Shown: piece after piece, positions 28,252 through 37,039 of the stretch
Layout of the letters: each line of letters begins with the position of its first letter
Numbering within the stretch: the stretch's first letter is position 1
Assembly: GCF_008017415.1 (NCBI RefSeq)
Contig: NZ_VRSV01000001.1
Span: 434,001-498,000, forward strand
DNA from: Microbacterium hatanonis
Lineage (GTDB): Bacteria; Actinomycetota; Actinomycetes; Actinomycetales; Microbacteriaceae
Direction: 5' to 3'
DNA length: 64,000 nt
Notes under the pieces: model-generated
The model's database searches: none
The model's input: the letters and a program-made list of their open reading frames with translations, nothing else
What the model was told of the DNA's origin: nothing
Position numbers and translations under genes: made by a program

Positions 28252-28761
28252 ATGAACCGGGTTCTCCTTCTCAACGCCACATACGAACCAATATGCACCG
28301 TGGCTATGTCCCGCGCGATAGCGCTATTACTACAGGGAAAGGCGCAAGCTCTTGCCTGCCGGCCCGGCGAAGTAGTCAGGTCTGCGAGCGAATCCATAGA
28401 TTATCCGACTGTCATCAGGCTGGAACGTTATATTCGGCTTCCTTACCGGCGCTCCGCGCCACTCACCCGAAATGGGGTGCTGCAGCGTGACAATCATACC
28501 TGCATTTACTGTGGACGTGACGGTCGGACAATTGACCACATAATCCCGCGGAGTCGCGGGGGAGATTCTTCGTGGTTAAATTTGGCGGCGTGCTGTCAGA
28601 AATGTAATAACAAAAAGGGGGACAGTTTGCTCGCCGAACTTGGCTGGCGGTTACGATTCAGTCCACACGAGCCCGATTACCGAACTTTCTACATTTCAAA
28701 ATTGACTGCAAGACGTATTGAGCCGGCGTGGAGCGAGTGGTTGAGCCTCAAGGCGGCGTAA
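28252..28761 (+). CDS. Element-encoded HNH endonuclease replacing the disrupted host copy
   Basis: A 169-aa protein of the same HNH family as the split host gene: MNRVLLLNATYEPI start, CIYCGRDGRTIDHIIPRSRGG core, and ACCQKCNNKKGDSLLAELGW. Its base composition is clearly lower in GC than the host copy. ATG 28252 overlaps the TGA of the truncated host ORF (ATGA), with GGAGG at 28240-28244, so it can be transcribed and translationally coupled from the host promoter. At the equivalent of the insertion site it reads TGCTGTCAG instead of TGCTGCCTG, so it lacks the core hexamer. Confidence 0.92.
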   Translation: MNRVLLLNATYEPICTVAMSRAIALLLQGKAQALACRPGEVVRSASESIDYPTVIRLERYIRLPYRRSAPLTRNGVLQRDNHTCIYCGRDGRTIDHIIPRSRGGDSSWLNLAACCQKCNNKKGDSLLAELGWRLRFSPHEPDYRTFYISKLTARRIEPAWSEWLSLKAA

Positions 28762-28912
28762 TGCATTTTCTTCGCGCGGTGGAGCGGATCGCGTTGTATG
28801 GGCGGCCACACTCGGTCACTATTTCATGTCCTCGTTGGTGGAATGTGCAAATTTCGCCTATTGGGCCCTGGACTTTGGGTGAACCTTGTTGAGATAACGC
28901 GCCTACGACAGG

Positions 28913-28940
28913 TTGTCGTGTCGTCGGGCACCGCTACTAT
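28913..28940 (+). promoter_or_regulatory. Promoter of the large helical-repeat/PIN-like gene
   Basis: TTGTCG (28913-28918), 16 bases, TACTAT (28935-28940). The expected start of transcription falls just before ATG 28969, supporting that start over in-frame codons further upstream. Confidence 0.45.
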
Positions 28941-28968
28941 TACACCGGGTTGCACGACGGGGGCTGAC

Positions 28969-31900
28969 ATGACGGATCCGATATCGGGCGCTGCACTTTC
29001 TGCTGGGGGACGCGCGGGGGCGAAGGCCGCGCGTGAGTTGAGTGTTGAGTGGCGTCTCGCACGAAATGTCGCTCGGTCCGCTCAGCGCCGCTCCGTGAAT
29101 GTGAATCAAAAGCAACTGAAGATGGCCCTGTACGACCGAGAAGTCTTCGCTGCGCTGGCCAACTTAGGCGACGTTGACGCCAACGTGAGGGCCCGACTGG
29201 ACAGTGTCGAGGTGCGAGGTAGCTCGGAGAGCGCGACGGACTTCCTCTTGCCCCTGTTGCGCGAAGCGCACGCCAGGCAGATGAGTGCCGCCGACGCGCA
29301 AGCTTTCGCCTACCGAGAGATTGCGGCACCCCTGTCCAAGCTCGTCGAGCAGGCCGCACCTTCAACGGGCCCGGTGCTGTACCTTGCGCCCGCATTGCTC
29401 GCAGACGCGGAGCGGCTGGAGGGCGACTTAGGCAAGCCCGCCTTGTCTCGACTTCTGCGGAACGTCAGCTCGCCAGAGACGCGCGTACAACTGTTGCGCG
29501 ATTGGCTCGAGGTGCGGCCGTCTTGGCTGCCACAAAGCGAGTCGATAGACGCGTGGCTGGGTGAAGTCGCGCTTGACGCCGGCCAGCTGGAGATCGCCCG
29601 AAGCTGGTTGGTGGGAGCTTTGGCGGCGGGTGCCACTCCGCGCCCGTACCTTCTGGTTCGAATGGCCACCACTCGCGTCGGTGACGACGAAGCGTTCGCG
29701 TTGTTGAAGGAGGTCCGGGGCCACCCGCTCGTGGAGACCGTGATCTTGAGCGAACACGACCTCGAGGCGCGTCAGGCCTTCCTTCGCGAGTGGAGTCCGA
29801 CTTCAGAGACTCAGCGGGGGCTGTGGGCAGCTCTTAACGTTCAGCAACTCCTCGAAGGCCAGGACCTCGACGGCGCAATCAGGGTTGGTCAGTCGGCGTT
29901 CGACGTTGACGGATTCGCGGCGCCGGGCGTGATCGCGGCACAGGCTCTAATCCAACGTTCCATGACGCCGGGACGAGAATCACACGTTGCTGACCTGTCG
30001 GCAGCGAGGTCATTGGCTATTCGTGTTCGCGACGCGCGGCGGTCTGAGGGCGTGGCTGCGCCGCGCGCTATTCGGGTAGCGATGCACGCATCAATGCTCC
30101 TTATAGATTTCTCCACCGCGCGTGCGCTGTTCACTCCAGCCCCCGACGGACTAGCTACGCCCGAAGAGGCGAGTCATCCCGACGTCCACGAGGCCGCCGT
30201 TTCAGTGCTGGCGCAGCTCGGCGACATTTCCGGCGCACTGAAGCTCGTCTCGGATCGGACCCCCGCCGAGGTGGTCCTGCAGCTCAGGGCGACGGAGGCC
30301 GAACTCGCTGGTGACGACGATACTGCCCACAGGCTGTGGTCGGAGGCTGTAGATGCACACACCGACTGGGCGGAAAAGACCTCCTTGTGCTTCCATCTCG
30401 CAAGCCGCGGTATCGCTCACCGGTTCGTTGACGAGCTGCGGCCGGGCAACGAAGCAATCGCCCATGAGCTGGACACCATCGTGCAACTATTCCAGCGCCG
30501 CGCCGGTTCGGAGTCGCGGGCCGAAGCGATGGCGCTGGACAACCCGCGAATTGCGCGAGCTCTCGCCATGTATTACTCCGAGGCGGATCGTCACGACGAC
30601 AGTCTGCGGCTCGCTGAGCAAGTTGCGCGCCAGTGGGGAGATCCAGACGAGTGGCTGCGGGCCGCACGCTTTTATCTGCGGCGAGGCGAGCATTCAAATG
30701 CCATCGACCGTGCGCGGACGGCATTCACAGTAGGCGGCGAGGCTTGGGGGGATCGAGCCTCTGCATTGCGGCTGCAGATAGCTGCTCTCCAGGACACACG
30801 TCAGTGGGAAGATGTCGTCTCTGTTGGAAGACTCCTCTTGAGGATTCAACCGGACTCGGCGGATGCTGGCTGGTCCGTAATCTTCGCCCTTCACAAAAGC
30901 GCAGATGACGAGCAGGCGTTTGCCACTTGGAAATCGTTGCCGGCGTGTCGCCAACCTGTGAGCGTGCCTGAGGCATCCTTGTGGCTGCATCTCTACCAGC
31001 GGTTCGGAACAGAGATGGCGCAGTTCAGCGAGGTTCTCAGCATCATCGAGCGATTCCCGCTTGACGAGCAAGTCCGTCGCCTCGCAATCGGGGCAGCGCT
31101 CCTAGCACCGGTGACTGCGCCGGATGTCCAGATCCAGGTCACTGAACTCGCCGAGGAATACCACACGGATTTCCCCAACCACCCGCGACTACTTTGGACG
31201 CTCGATCTCGACGGCGAGGACGCAGGCAGCATACTTGCGGCGCTCGACGCAGCCGCCGGCGGGCCGAGGAAGACCAATGAGATCGAGGAGAAGGCGGCAA
31301 ATGGCACCTTCCCAATCGGGTTACTCAGCATGTGGGCGAAGCGAAGCTACGCCGAGGTGCTCGTCTCACGCCGCGTCGCACCGCGTTTCGGAGGCACAGC
31401 AGAGGGAGCTCCTGCAGAGCACAAACTGGTCGAGCAGGCCCTCCGCTCCGGCGTCGCGATAGACACCACCGCGGCCCTCACGCTCGCCTTGCTGCCGGCA
31501 GACCTCGGCGAGCTCCTCGCGAAGCTCCCAGCACGACTTCTCGGAACTTACGACCAACTTCGTGACGTTCGTGACGCGTCTCTCCGATTGAAGAACGCGC
31601 AAGGAGAGTTCTTCCCCAGCACCGTGGAACGCGAGCCGATGTACTTTGAGGAGTCCCCGGAAGAAGTAGCGAAGCAGCACACGCTGCTCAAAGCGCTCGA
31701 GACGCGCTTGCGTCGCTCTGAACGGGCAGACCCGCCGCCTCTCGCGGTGCCGGTCACGTCGCTCGAGAATATTTCTGGCGCTTGGACTGCGGCTATGGAC
31801 AGGGCGGGCGAGGCGGGGGTGCCGCTGTGGTGCGACGACGCCGCCACTCGTCAGGTCGCGGCCGCGTTGGGGGTCCCTGCCTTCGGTACGCCCGAGCTCA

Positions 31901-32484
31901 CCGCTTATGCTCGCGACAAGAAGCTGATAGCCGCCGATACCGCTGACAGCATCGACGCCGCTTTGATCCATTCGTGCATGGTTGGAGTCCACTACCGACC
32001 GGCGGTCTGGCATCTTGCGCTCACCCTGAGCTCATTCCGACCGGAGGGACTAGCCCAAGCCATCCTGTTCGGCGGTCCTGATTACGTCGTCGAGAAGCTG
32101 CACCTCGTGCTCGCGGGGATCCGCAACTGTCTGACAGATCCGAACGCATTGTCGGCTTGGGCCAGCGTCGCAGCAAAATTCCTTTCCGACATGACCGCCA
32201 CCGACGCGGAGGCAGTGGAGAACCTCGTCCTCCTCCTCCAGGCGCTTCTCGCCGTTCCCTGGCTCGCGCCTCACCAGTTCGCCTTTGTCGCCCGCGGCGT
32301 GCGGGCACAATCTGGTGACAGATGGTTCCCGGCCCTCCGCGCCGCCGCAGGCAACCACTGGCGTGGTCTCGTCGCCGAAGCGTCCCTCGACGTGAGCGCG
32401 TCGTACATCCTGGCGCAGGTAGGCGGGCTCTCGTCTGAGGAGCGACAGTTAGTCCTCGAAGTGGTCCTGCGTAACGAGCGATGA
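28969..32484 (+). CDS. Large helical-repeat protein with C-terminal PIN-like region
   Basis: A 1171-aa cytoplasmic protein. The N-terminal ~100 residues are helical and basic. Residues ~150-750 are degenerate tetratricopeptide-like helical repeats (for example AEQVARQWGDPDEWLRAARFYLR split over two helices). From about residue 945 there is a PIN-like segment: VPLWCDDAATRQVAAALGVP then FGTPELTAYARDKKLI, resembling the acidic active-site strand and the 'GT' motif of PIN RNases. Repeat-PIN architectures are known from bacterial conflict systems. No ATPase is seen. It is a single-gene unit with its own promoter. Domain calls are by eye. Confidence 0.55.
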   Translation: MTDPISGAALSAGGRAGAKAARELSVEWRLARNVARSAQRRSVNVNQKQLKMALYDREVFAALANLGDVDANVRARLDSVEVRGSSESATDFLLPLLREAHARQMSAADAQAFAYREIAAPLSKLVEQAAPSTGPVLYLAPALLADAERLEGDLGKPALSRLLRNVSSPETRVQLLRDWLEVRPSWLPQSESIDAWLGEVALDAGQLEIARSWLVGALAAGATPRPYLLVRMATTRVGDDEAFALLKEVRGHPLVETVILSEHDLEARQAFLREWSPTSETQRGLWAALNVQQLLEGQDLDGAIRVGQSAFDVDGFAAPGVIAAQALIQRSMTPGRESHVADLSAARSLAIRVRDARRSEGVAAPRAIRVAMHASMLLIDFSTARALFTPAPDGLATPEEASHPDVHEAAVSVLAQLGDISGALKLVSDRTPAEVVLQLRATEAELAGDDDTAHRLWSEAVDAHTDWAEKTSLCFHLASRGIAHRFVDELRPGNEAIAHELDTIVQLFQRRAGSESRAEAMALDNPRIARALAMYYSEADRHDDSLRLAEQVARQWGDPDEWLRAARFYLRRGEHSNAIDRARTAFTVGGEAWGDRASALRLQIAALQDTRQWEDVVSVGRLLLRIQPDSADAGWSVIFALHKSADDEQAFATWKSLPACRQPVSVPEASLWLHLYQRFGTEMAQFSEVLSIIERFPLDEQVRRLAIGAALLAPVTAPDVQIQVTELAEEYHTDFPNHPRLLWTLDLDGEDAGSILAALDAAAGGPRKTNEIEEKAANGTFPIGLLSMWAKRSYAEVLVSRRVAPRFGGTAEGAPAEHKLVEQALRSGVAIDTTAALTLALLPADLGELLAKLPARLLGTYDQLRDVRDASLRLKNAQGEFFPSTVEREPMYFEESPEEVAKQHTLLKALETRLRRSERADPPPLAVPVTSLENISGAWTAAMDRAGEAGVPLWCDDAATRQVAAALGVPAFGTPELTAYARDKKLIAADTADSIDAALIHSCMVGVHYRPAVWHLALTLSSFRPEGLAQAILFGGPDYVVEKLHLVLAGIRNCLTDPNALSAWASVAAKFLSDMTATDAEAVENLVLLLQALLAVPWLAPHQFAFVARGVRAQSGDRWFPALRAAAGNHWRGLVAEASLDVSASYILAQVGGLSSEERQLVLEVVLRNER

Positions 32485-32556
32485 GCGCGTCGGCGGTTCT
32501 GTCTTTTGTTTGCGACTTGCTTGTATAGATGTCCCACCACAGCCAGACGCCTTGTT

Positions 32557-33465
32557 CTAGGCAGGCGGGACGTCCGGAGTCAGGGGGGCTGCCGGTGCTG
32601 TCTTGAGCTCGACGAGCACCTCAGCGATGCGTGCGTCGGAACGTTGGTGAGCCGCCTCCCAGCGCTCCTGATCCGCGGGGCTGGCCGCAAGTGTCAGCAA
32701 CCTCGTCGTCACTGCATTCAGGACTCGGACGAGGATCTGCAGATACTGGTGCGCGTTGATGAGGGGGAGCGAGATAGAGAAATAGCTGAAGCCATCTGCG
32801 GCGTGTGGTTGCCGGGCCCCCATCCCGCCGACGGTGAACCCGTGCCCGTGCGCGACGCTGGACAGGTGGGAGTACTTCGCGTCTGCTTCCTTCACGCCGC
32901 CAGCGGTCATGACCGCTTCCGCGAGCTTGGAGTACCCGGGCACGGACTCCTTGCGGCCAGCGACGGCCGCTTTGGAGAGATCCTGCTGCGCCGCTTTCAG
33001 GACCTCGTCGTAGCCAACCTCCTCGTACGCTCCGTCTGCGACACGGACGAGTCGTCCGGATGTGCGACCGCGGCTGTCCGAGATCTCCTTGAGCCGCATC
33101 GCCGCGGCACGATGCTCGAGCTGAGAACCGTCGGCAGATTCAAGCAGCCACCAGGCACGGCCTGCGACCTCCACGAACGCGCGGCACAGCGCAGCCAGAG
33201 ACGGCCCATACGCCTCTCGCGACCGCAACAGTCGTGCGAAGGCACGATGATGGTCGTTCGCGGTGGCCAGCGCCTGCATGACCGCAGAGAACCCGGTTGA
33301 CCATGTGCTGGCCGCGCCCAGCCATTCCCGCGCCTGTGCGCCCTCGGCGGGGCCGACGGCCCTGGCGAGATCCGCGAGGACCCGTCGGGCGCAGGTGTCA
33401 GCGTCGATGAGCGCGCCTGAGAGCTGACACCGCGCCGGCCACGGGGTCGGAGCGAAAGAGTCCAT
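32557..33465 (-). CDS. Hypothetical protein, DUF5677-like helical fold
   Basis: A 302-aa soluble helical protein. LCRAFVEVAGRAWWLLE near residue 92 and KYSHLSSVAHGHG near residue 200 are spaced like the conserved helices of DUF5677/HEPN-like proteins, where a Ser-x-x-x-His segment is typical. It is divergent from the next gene (78 bases apart), which shows the same two landmarks, so the two may work as a pair. No enzyme assignment. Confidence 0.55.
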   Translation of the reverse strand: MDSFAPTPWPARCQLSGALIDADTCARRVLADLARAVGPAEGAQAREWLGAASTWSTGFSAVMQALATANDHHRAFARLLRSREAYGPSLAALCRAFVEVAGRAWWLLESADGSQLEHRAAAMRLKEISDSRGRTSGRLVRVADGAYEEVGYDEVLKAAQQDLSKAAVAGRKESVPGYSKLAEAVMTAGGVKEADAKYSHLSSVAHGHGFTVGGMGARQPHAADGFSYFSISLPLINAHQYLQILVRVLNAVTTRLLTLAASPADQERWEAAHQRSDARIAEVLVELKTAPAAPLTPDVPPA

Positions 33466-33543
33466 GGTCGCACTGTATTCCGCGCCGAGGTCGTGTCGGT
33501 CGTCGGCGACGGTTACGTAACGCGGGACCGCTACGGTGTCGCC

Positions 33544-34329
33544 ATGACTGATGCCGACGATGACATTCGCTGGCGGGTAGAGCGCCAGTTCTCAGCCATT
33601 GTCGACCGGCTCGGCGATAGGGAAGCGTCGGCCGAGGACTCGAGATGGGCGACGCCACGGCCCGGCTCGCCTCTCGCCCATGACGACTCCCGGACCACGT
33701 ACGACCCTGTGTCGTTTCAGACACATTTTTTCCTCACGGTCGCGCAGGACCATCTGTCGACCATCCGGGAGATCGTGGACGGGCCCGTCGGGATACCGCC
33801 GGTGGCTCTATATACGTTGGCGCGGTCGGCTATCGAGTCCGCCGCGTACGGGATCTGGATCCTCAAAGGCGGCAACCACGCGAAGCGGGTCAAACGCTCG
33901 CTGCAATTGTCATACGACGCGCAACGCAGCGTCGCTGTCATCGTCGCAGCGACCGGCTCGGCGTACGACGCCGAGTCGGTGTACGCCGAGCTCGAGCAGA
34001 ACAAGCGAAGCGTGAAGAACATCCCCTCGAGTGCTGACCTGTCCAAGTTGCCCGCGATCTCGACCATCCTTGCGGACGTGGACCTCGACCTGCGGAGTGA
34101 GCCGGCGACAGCTCTCGAGGCGTGGCGCATCTGTAGCGGCATGACCCATGCAAACCGGTGGGTGCTGTCCTCCCTGTCGGAGTTGACCGACGTTCCGGAC
34201 GGCTCGCCCGGTCAGCGCCGGATCGAAGCGAGTGTTGCTGTCCTGGCCACGGTCTTGAAAGCCGCAGTCGAACTTCGGGATCGACTACGGTGGCGCATCG
34301 CAAACGCGGGGGAGAGCAGGCTGAACTGA
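33544..34329 (+). CDS. Hypothetical protein, relative of the divergent neighbour
   Basis: A 261-aa helical protein starting at ATG 33544. YTLARSAIESAAYGIWILKGG near residue 95 and WRICSGMTHANRWVL near residue 200 parallel the landmarks in the divergent gene at 32557-33465. The shared layout suggests distant homology and a joint function, possibly defence-related given the cargo. No catalytic residue can be named with confidence. Confidence 0.55.
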   Translation: MTDADDDIRWRVERQFSAIVDRLGDREASAEDSRWATPRPGSPLAHDDSRTTYDPVSFQTHFFLTVAQDHLSTIREIVDGPVGIPPVALYTLARSAIESAAYGIWILKGGNHAKRVKRSLQLSYDAQRSVAVIVAATGSAYDAESVYAELEQNKRSVKNIPSSADLSKLPAISTILADVDLDLRSEPATALEAWRICSGMTHANRWVLSSLSELTDVPDGSPGQRRIEASVAVLATVLKAAVELRDRLRWRIANAGESRLN

Positions 34330-34373
34330 CCGTTCCTGCTGCGCCGCGAAGGCCCGCGTGCGAGCGGACGAGA

Positions 34374-34412
34374 GACAGGCTGGCGGGCTCGGAGGGAGCA
34401 CGCCAGCCTGTC
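34374..34412. repeat. Perfect 12-bp inverted repeat between convergent genes
   Basis: GACAGGCTGGCG at 34374-34385 pairs with CGCCAGCCTGTC at 34401-34412, loop 15 bases. Without a T-tract it is a weak terminator candidate for the + strand gene. The rest of 34330-34596 shows no gene. Confidence 0.7.
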
Positions 34413-34596
34413 GTGACCGATTCAGATGACCGGAGCCTGCACCGTTCCTCGGCGGGGAGCTCCGACGAAGCGCTCCTGTTGTCCGCTTTAAGCGCCCTGA
34501 GCAACTGGGCCCAATAGAGACGAGATGAGGCAGCGCGTGGGCGCACCTCCCGCTTCCCGCGGAGGCGACGCGCGAGGCTCTGAACCCAAGTTTCAC

Positions 34597-34905
34597 CTAT
34601 GCCTCGCGCACCGCGGAGGCCCATACCCACGCCCGATACTCGGTCTCGGCAATTTCGAACTGAACCGCCGCTGCCGTTGATGTCCAGCTCGTCACCGTCG
34701 CGTCGACGAGCAGAGGGGTGCCACCGAAGCGGACCCACACTTTCGCGCGCTTGGGTTGCGGGTCTTTTGTTACGGGGCGGACGTCGAGTTCAAGCTCTTC
34801 GCGACTCAGCGACTGCAGCGGGCCTGCGGTCGTCGCGACGCGCTGCATGATCCGCTCGTCCATGAGTCGGTCGTAGTGGGCTCCGTACCTTCGGTTCGTG
34901 CCCAT
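34597..34905 (-). CDS. Small MGTNRRY-type hypothetical protein
   Basis: A 102-aa protein starting MGTNRRYGAHYDRLMDERIM. The second half is beta-rich (KVWVRFGGTPLLVDATVTSW, ending RAWVWASAV). Such proteins recur on actinobacterial mobile DNA, commonly beside the type of gene found divergently here. Function unknown. Confidence 0.65.
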   Translation of the reverse strand: MGTNRRYGAHYDRLMDERIMQRVATTAGPLQSLSREELELDVRPVTKDPQPKRAKVWVRFGGTPLLVDATVTSWTSTAAAVQFEIAETEYRAWVWASAVREA

Positions 34906-34968
34906 CCGTGCCTCCTCAAGCGGAGACTCAGACTACCGAGTGTCGTATGTATGTTCTACTCTGCTGAG

Positions 34969-35214
34969 ATGCCCGCCACCACCGCACCCACGTTGACCAT
35001 ATGGATGACGGACGACATCCCAGTTCGCATGATCTACGGCCAGCGCCGGTGGCGAGTGTCGGACACCCCGACCCCGTTAGAGACCCGCGACGGGTGCGTC
35101 TCGTCGGAGCCGCGGGGATGGCGCTTCCAAGCCACGGATGAGGAAGGCTTCAGCCTCGTGTTCGACGTCTTCAATGAGCGGGACCACTGGCACGTCCACC
35201 GCACCTATTCGTGA
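34969..35214 (+). CDS. Small DUF6504-like protein
   Basis: An 81-aa protein with RRWRVSDTPTPLE and a C-terminal FDVFNERDHWHVHRTYS, similar to small DUF6504-type proteins that often accompany Y-family polymerases. ATG 34969 is chosen; ATG 34951 is also in frame. No polymerase is adjacent on this element, so the pair with the MGTNRRY gene is probably a leftover or an independent module. Confidence 0.55.
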   Translation: MPATTAPTLTIWMTDDIPVRMIYGQRRWRVSDTPTPLETRDGCVSSEPRGWRFQATDEEGFSLVFDVFNERDHWHVHRTYS

Positions 35215-35630
35215 ACGGAAGGAGCTTCGTAGCCGAGATCGTGAAGTTGCGGCTCGGTCGTGAGCCACGAGAGGTCGAGCGACGGGCGTATCGGGATTGG
35301 CGGGGCACCATGCATCACGCAAACCAACTCAGCCCGTGAGAGCGCGGTCCCTATACTCCACAGGCCGGCCGGGTCGTGTCTCGGGGTCGGTGTCGGTGTC
35401 CCTTCCGAACGTGCTCCTTCCGGAACGGGTCTGGAGTTCGTCGCGGAGGCCCCGATGATTCGGATGGCCATGCTATTGGTCACCTCGGTCGCCGCATACC
35501 TTGAGAAGGAGGCTGCGTCCTCGGCCGGGACTCGGCGGAACCACCCGGAGTTCAACTCTCGACGGCGACGTGCGCGAACCCGGCAAAGTCGCGGATCTGC
35601 CGGCACCCGGGGTGCGAGAGGCTAGGCGTC
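35215..35630. other. Gap without a supported gene
   Basis: 416 bases. Several overlapping open frames exist on both strands, but their compositions are random-like. A minus-strand frame ending near 35205 has a plausible C-terminal stretch (SLDLSWLTTEPQLHDLGYE) and could be a gene remnant. Confidence 0.4.
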
Positions 35631-37013
35631 ATGGAGCTAATCGTTTCACCGCCCTCCTCGCCCGCTACTGCACTGGTCTTGGGTGCCGGCTTCTCGCGTG
35701 CTGCCGCACCATCGATGCCATTGACCGACGGCCTCGGTCAGGATGCGCTAACAAGTCTCAGGTGGGATCCTGCGTCGACTCCCACGTTTGCATCCGAAGG
35801 CCTCACGTTTGAGACTTGGCTGAGCTGGCTCGCGGAAAGACAACCCGCTGACTCCGAGGCCGAGTATCTATCGGCCCGTGCGCGCTTCTCGGACTTGAGC
35901 GCCGCCATAGCTCGGGAAGTCCGGGTAGCGCAGGAAAAGGCAGACGAGACTGGGATGGCCCCTTGGCTAGCTCAACTCGTCGATCTCGCCCACTGGGGTC
36001 GATGGGATCTCGTAACGATGAACTACGACACCCTCATCGAGGGGGCAGTTCGTCGCAGCCCTCGTTTCGACTCCGACAGCGCGATAGGGGTTGACGACGT
36101 TGTGACTGGGATTCCCAACTCGCACGGGATGTTCCAGGCGGAAACCACGGCATACCGTGACCGAGAAACTCTTCGGCTTCATAAGCTCCACGGCTCCATC
36201 GACTGGTACGCGGTGCCCGGGGACGCGTCCGGGATCACGTTGAAGCGGCTGGATTACGGTATCGACCACGAGTCCTCGTATGCGGCGAGGGCGACCATCG
36301 GCGGACGGGAGGTGTTCATCGTCCCGCCGACATCAGCAAAGGGCGGCTACTTTGAGAATCCTCGCACCCGGTTCGTCTGGCGTGAAGCTCGACTGGGGCT
36401 GGAAAAAGCGGACCGAGTTGTTCTGATTGGTTACTCGATACCGCTGACAGACACAGCGATGATGAACCTTCTCGCGCGGGCGCTGACTGCGGACAAAGAG
36501 CTCGTGGTTGTGAACCCAGATGCGAACGCGGTAGCTGACCGCCTCCGAGCGTTGGGTGCGACCAGCCCCGTCCGCCTGTTGGGAGGACTTGACTGCGTGG
36601 CGCGTTTTGTCGCAGAGGAAGTCGAACGTGCGAGCGCTCAGTTGCTGCCCGTGCTCCTGGAACGTCTCCTTGACTCCCCAGACAGTCCGGTTGCGGTCGG
36701 CTGGGAGCACGGGCCGTGGGGTGCTATTTCATCTGTCGAGCGACGCGATGACGACCAAACCCTGGTGCTCAGAGTCGAGCACCTCGACATGCCTGCAGGA
36801 TCCATCGGTCGCCCTCCACGAACAAGTCCCGACGAGTACCCGCCGAGGACGCTCGCCCTGTCCGACGTGCTCGACGCCTCTTCGCCGCCCCGACGGATCG
36901 TCGCCGTTTCCGAAGGGCGCGAGTGGACAGTCGGGGCGCGCGTTGCGCCGCCGGATCAGGTAGACGACGATTGGGTCGTGTTGCGACCATTAGGGGATCG
37001 CCCGGAAAGGTGA
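35631..37013 (+). CDS. SIR2-like domain protein
   Basis: A 460-aa protein with a SIR2 Rossmann core at residues 10-310. The NAD-loop GAGFS is at 18-22, Asn131 and Asp133 in MNYDTL, His187 in LHKLHGSIDWY, and VVLIGYSIPLTD near 265. In bacterial defence (Thoeris, DSR, Argonaute-linked systems) such domains degrade NAD+ to stop infected cells. The last ~150 residues are a separate beta-rich domain of unknown role. It is convergent with the gene at 37040-38296, 26 bases apart. The cargo setting favours defence over housekeeping. Confidence 0.8.
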   Translation: MELIVSPPSSPATALVLGAGFSRAAAPSMPLTDGLGQDALTSLRWDPASTPTFASEGLTFETWLSWLAERQPADSEAEYLSARARFSDLSAAIAREVRVAQEKADETGMAPWLAQLVDLAHWGRWDLVTMNYDTLIEGAVRRSPRFDSDSAIGVDDVVTGIPNSHGMFQAETTAYRDRETLRLHKLHGSIDWYAVPGDASGITLKRLDYGIDHESSYAARATIGGREVFIVPPTSAKGGYFENPRTRFVWREARLGLEKADRVVLIGYSIPLTDTAMMNLLARALTADKELVVVNPDANAVADRLRALGATSPVRLLGGLDCVARFVAEEVERASAQLLPVLLERLLDSPDSPVAVGWEHGPWGAISSVERRDDDQTLVLRVEHLDMPAGSIGRPPRTSPDEYPPRTLALSDVLDASSPPRRIVAVSEGREWTVGARVAPPDQVDDDWVVLRPLGDRPER

Positions 37014-37039
37014 GCAGCGCGGGTCCTCAAGGCCGCTCC

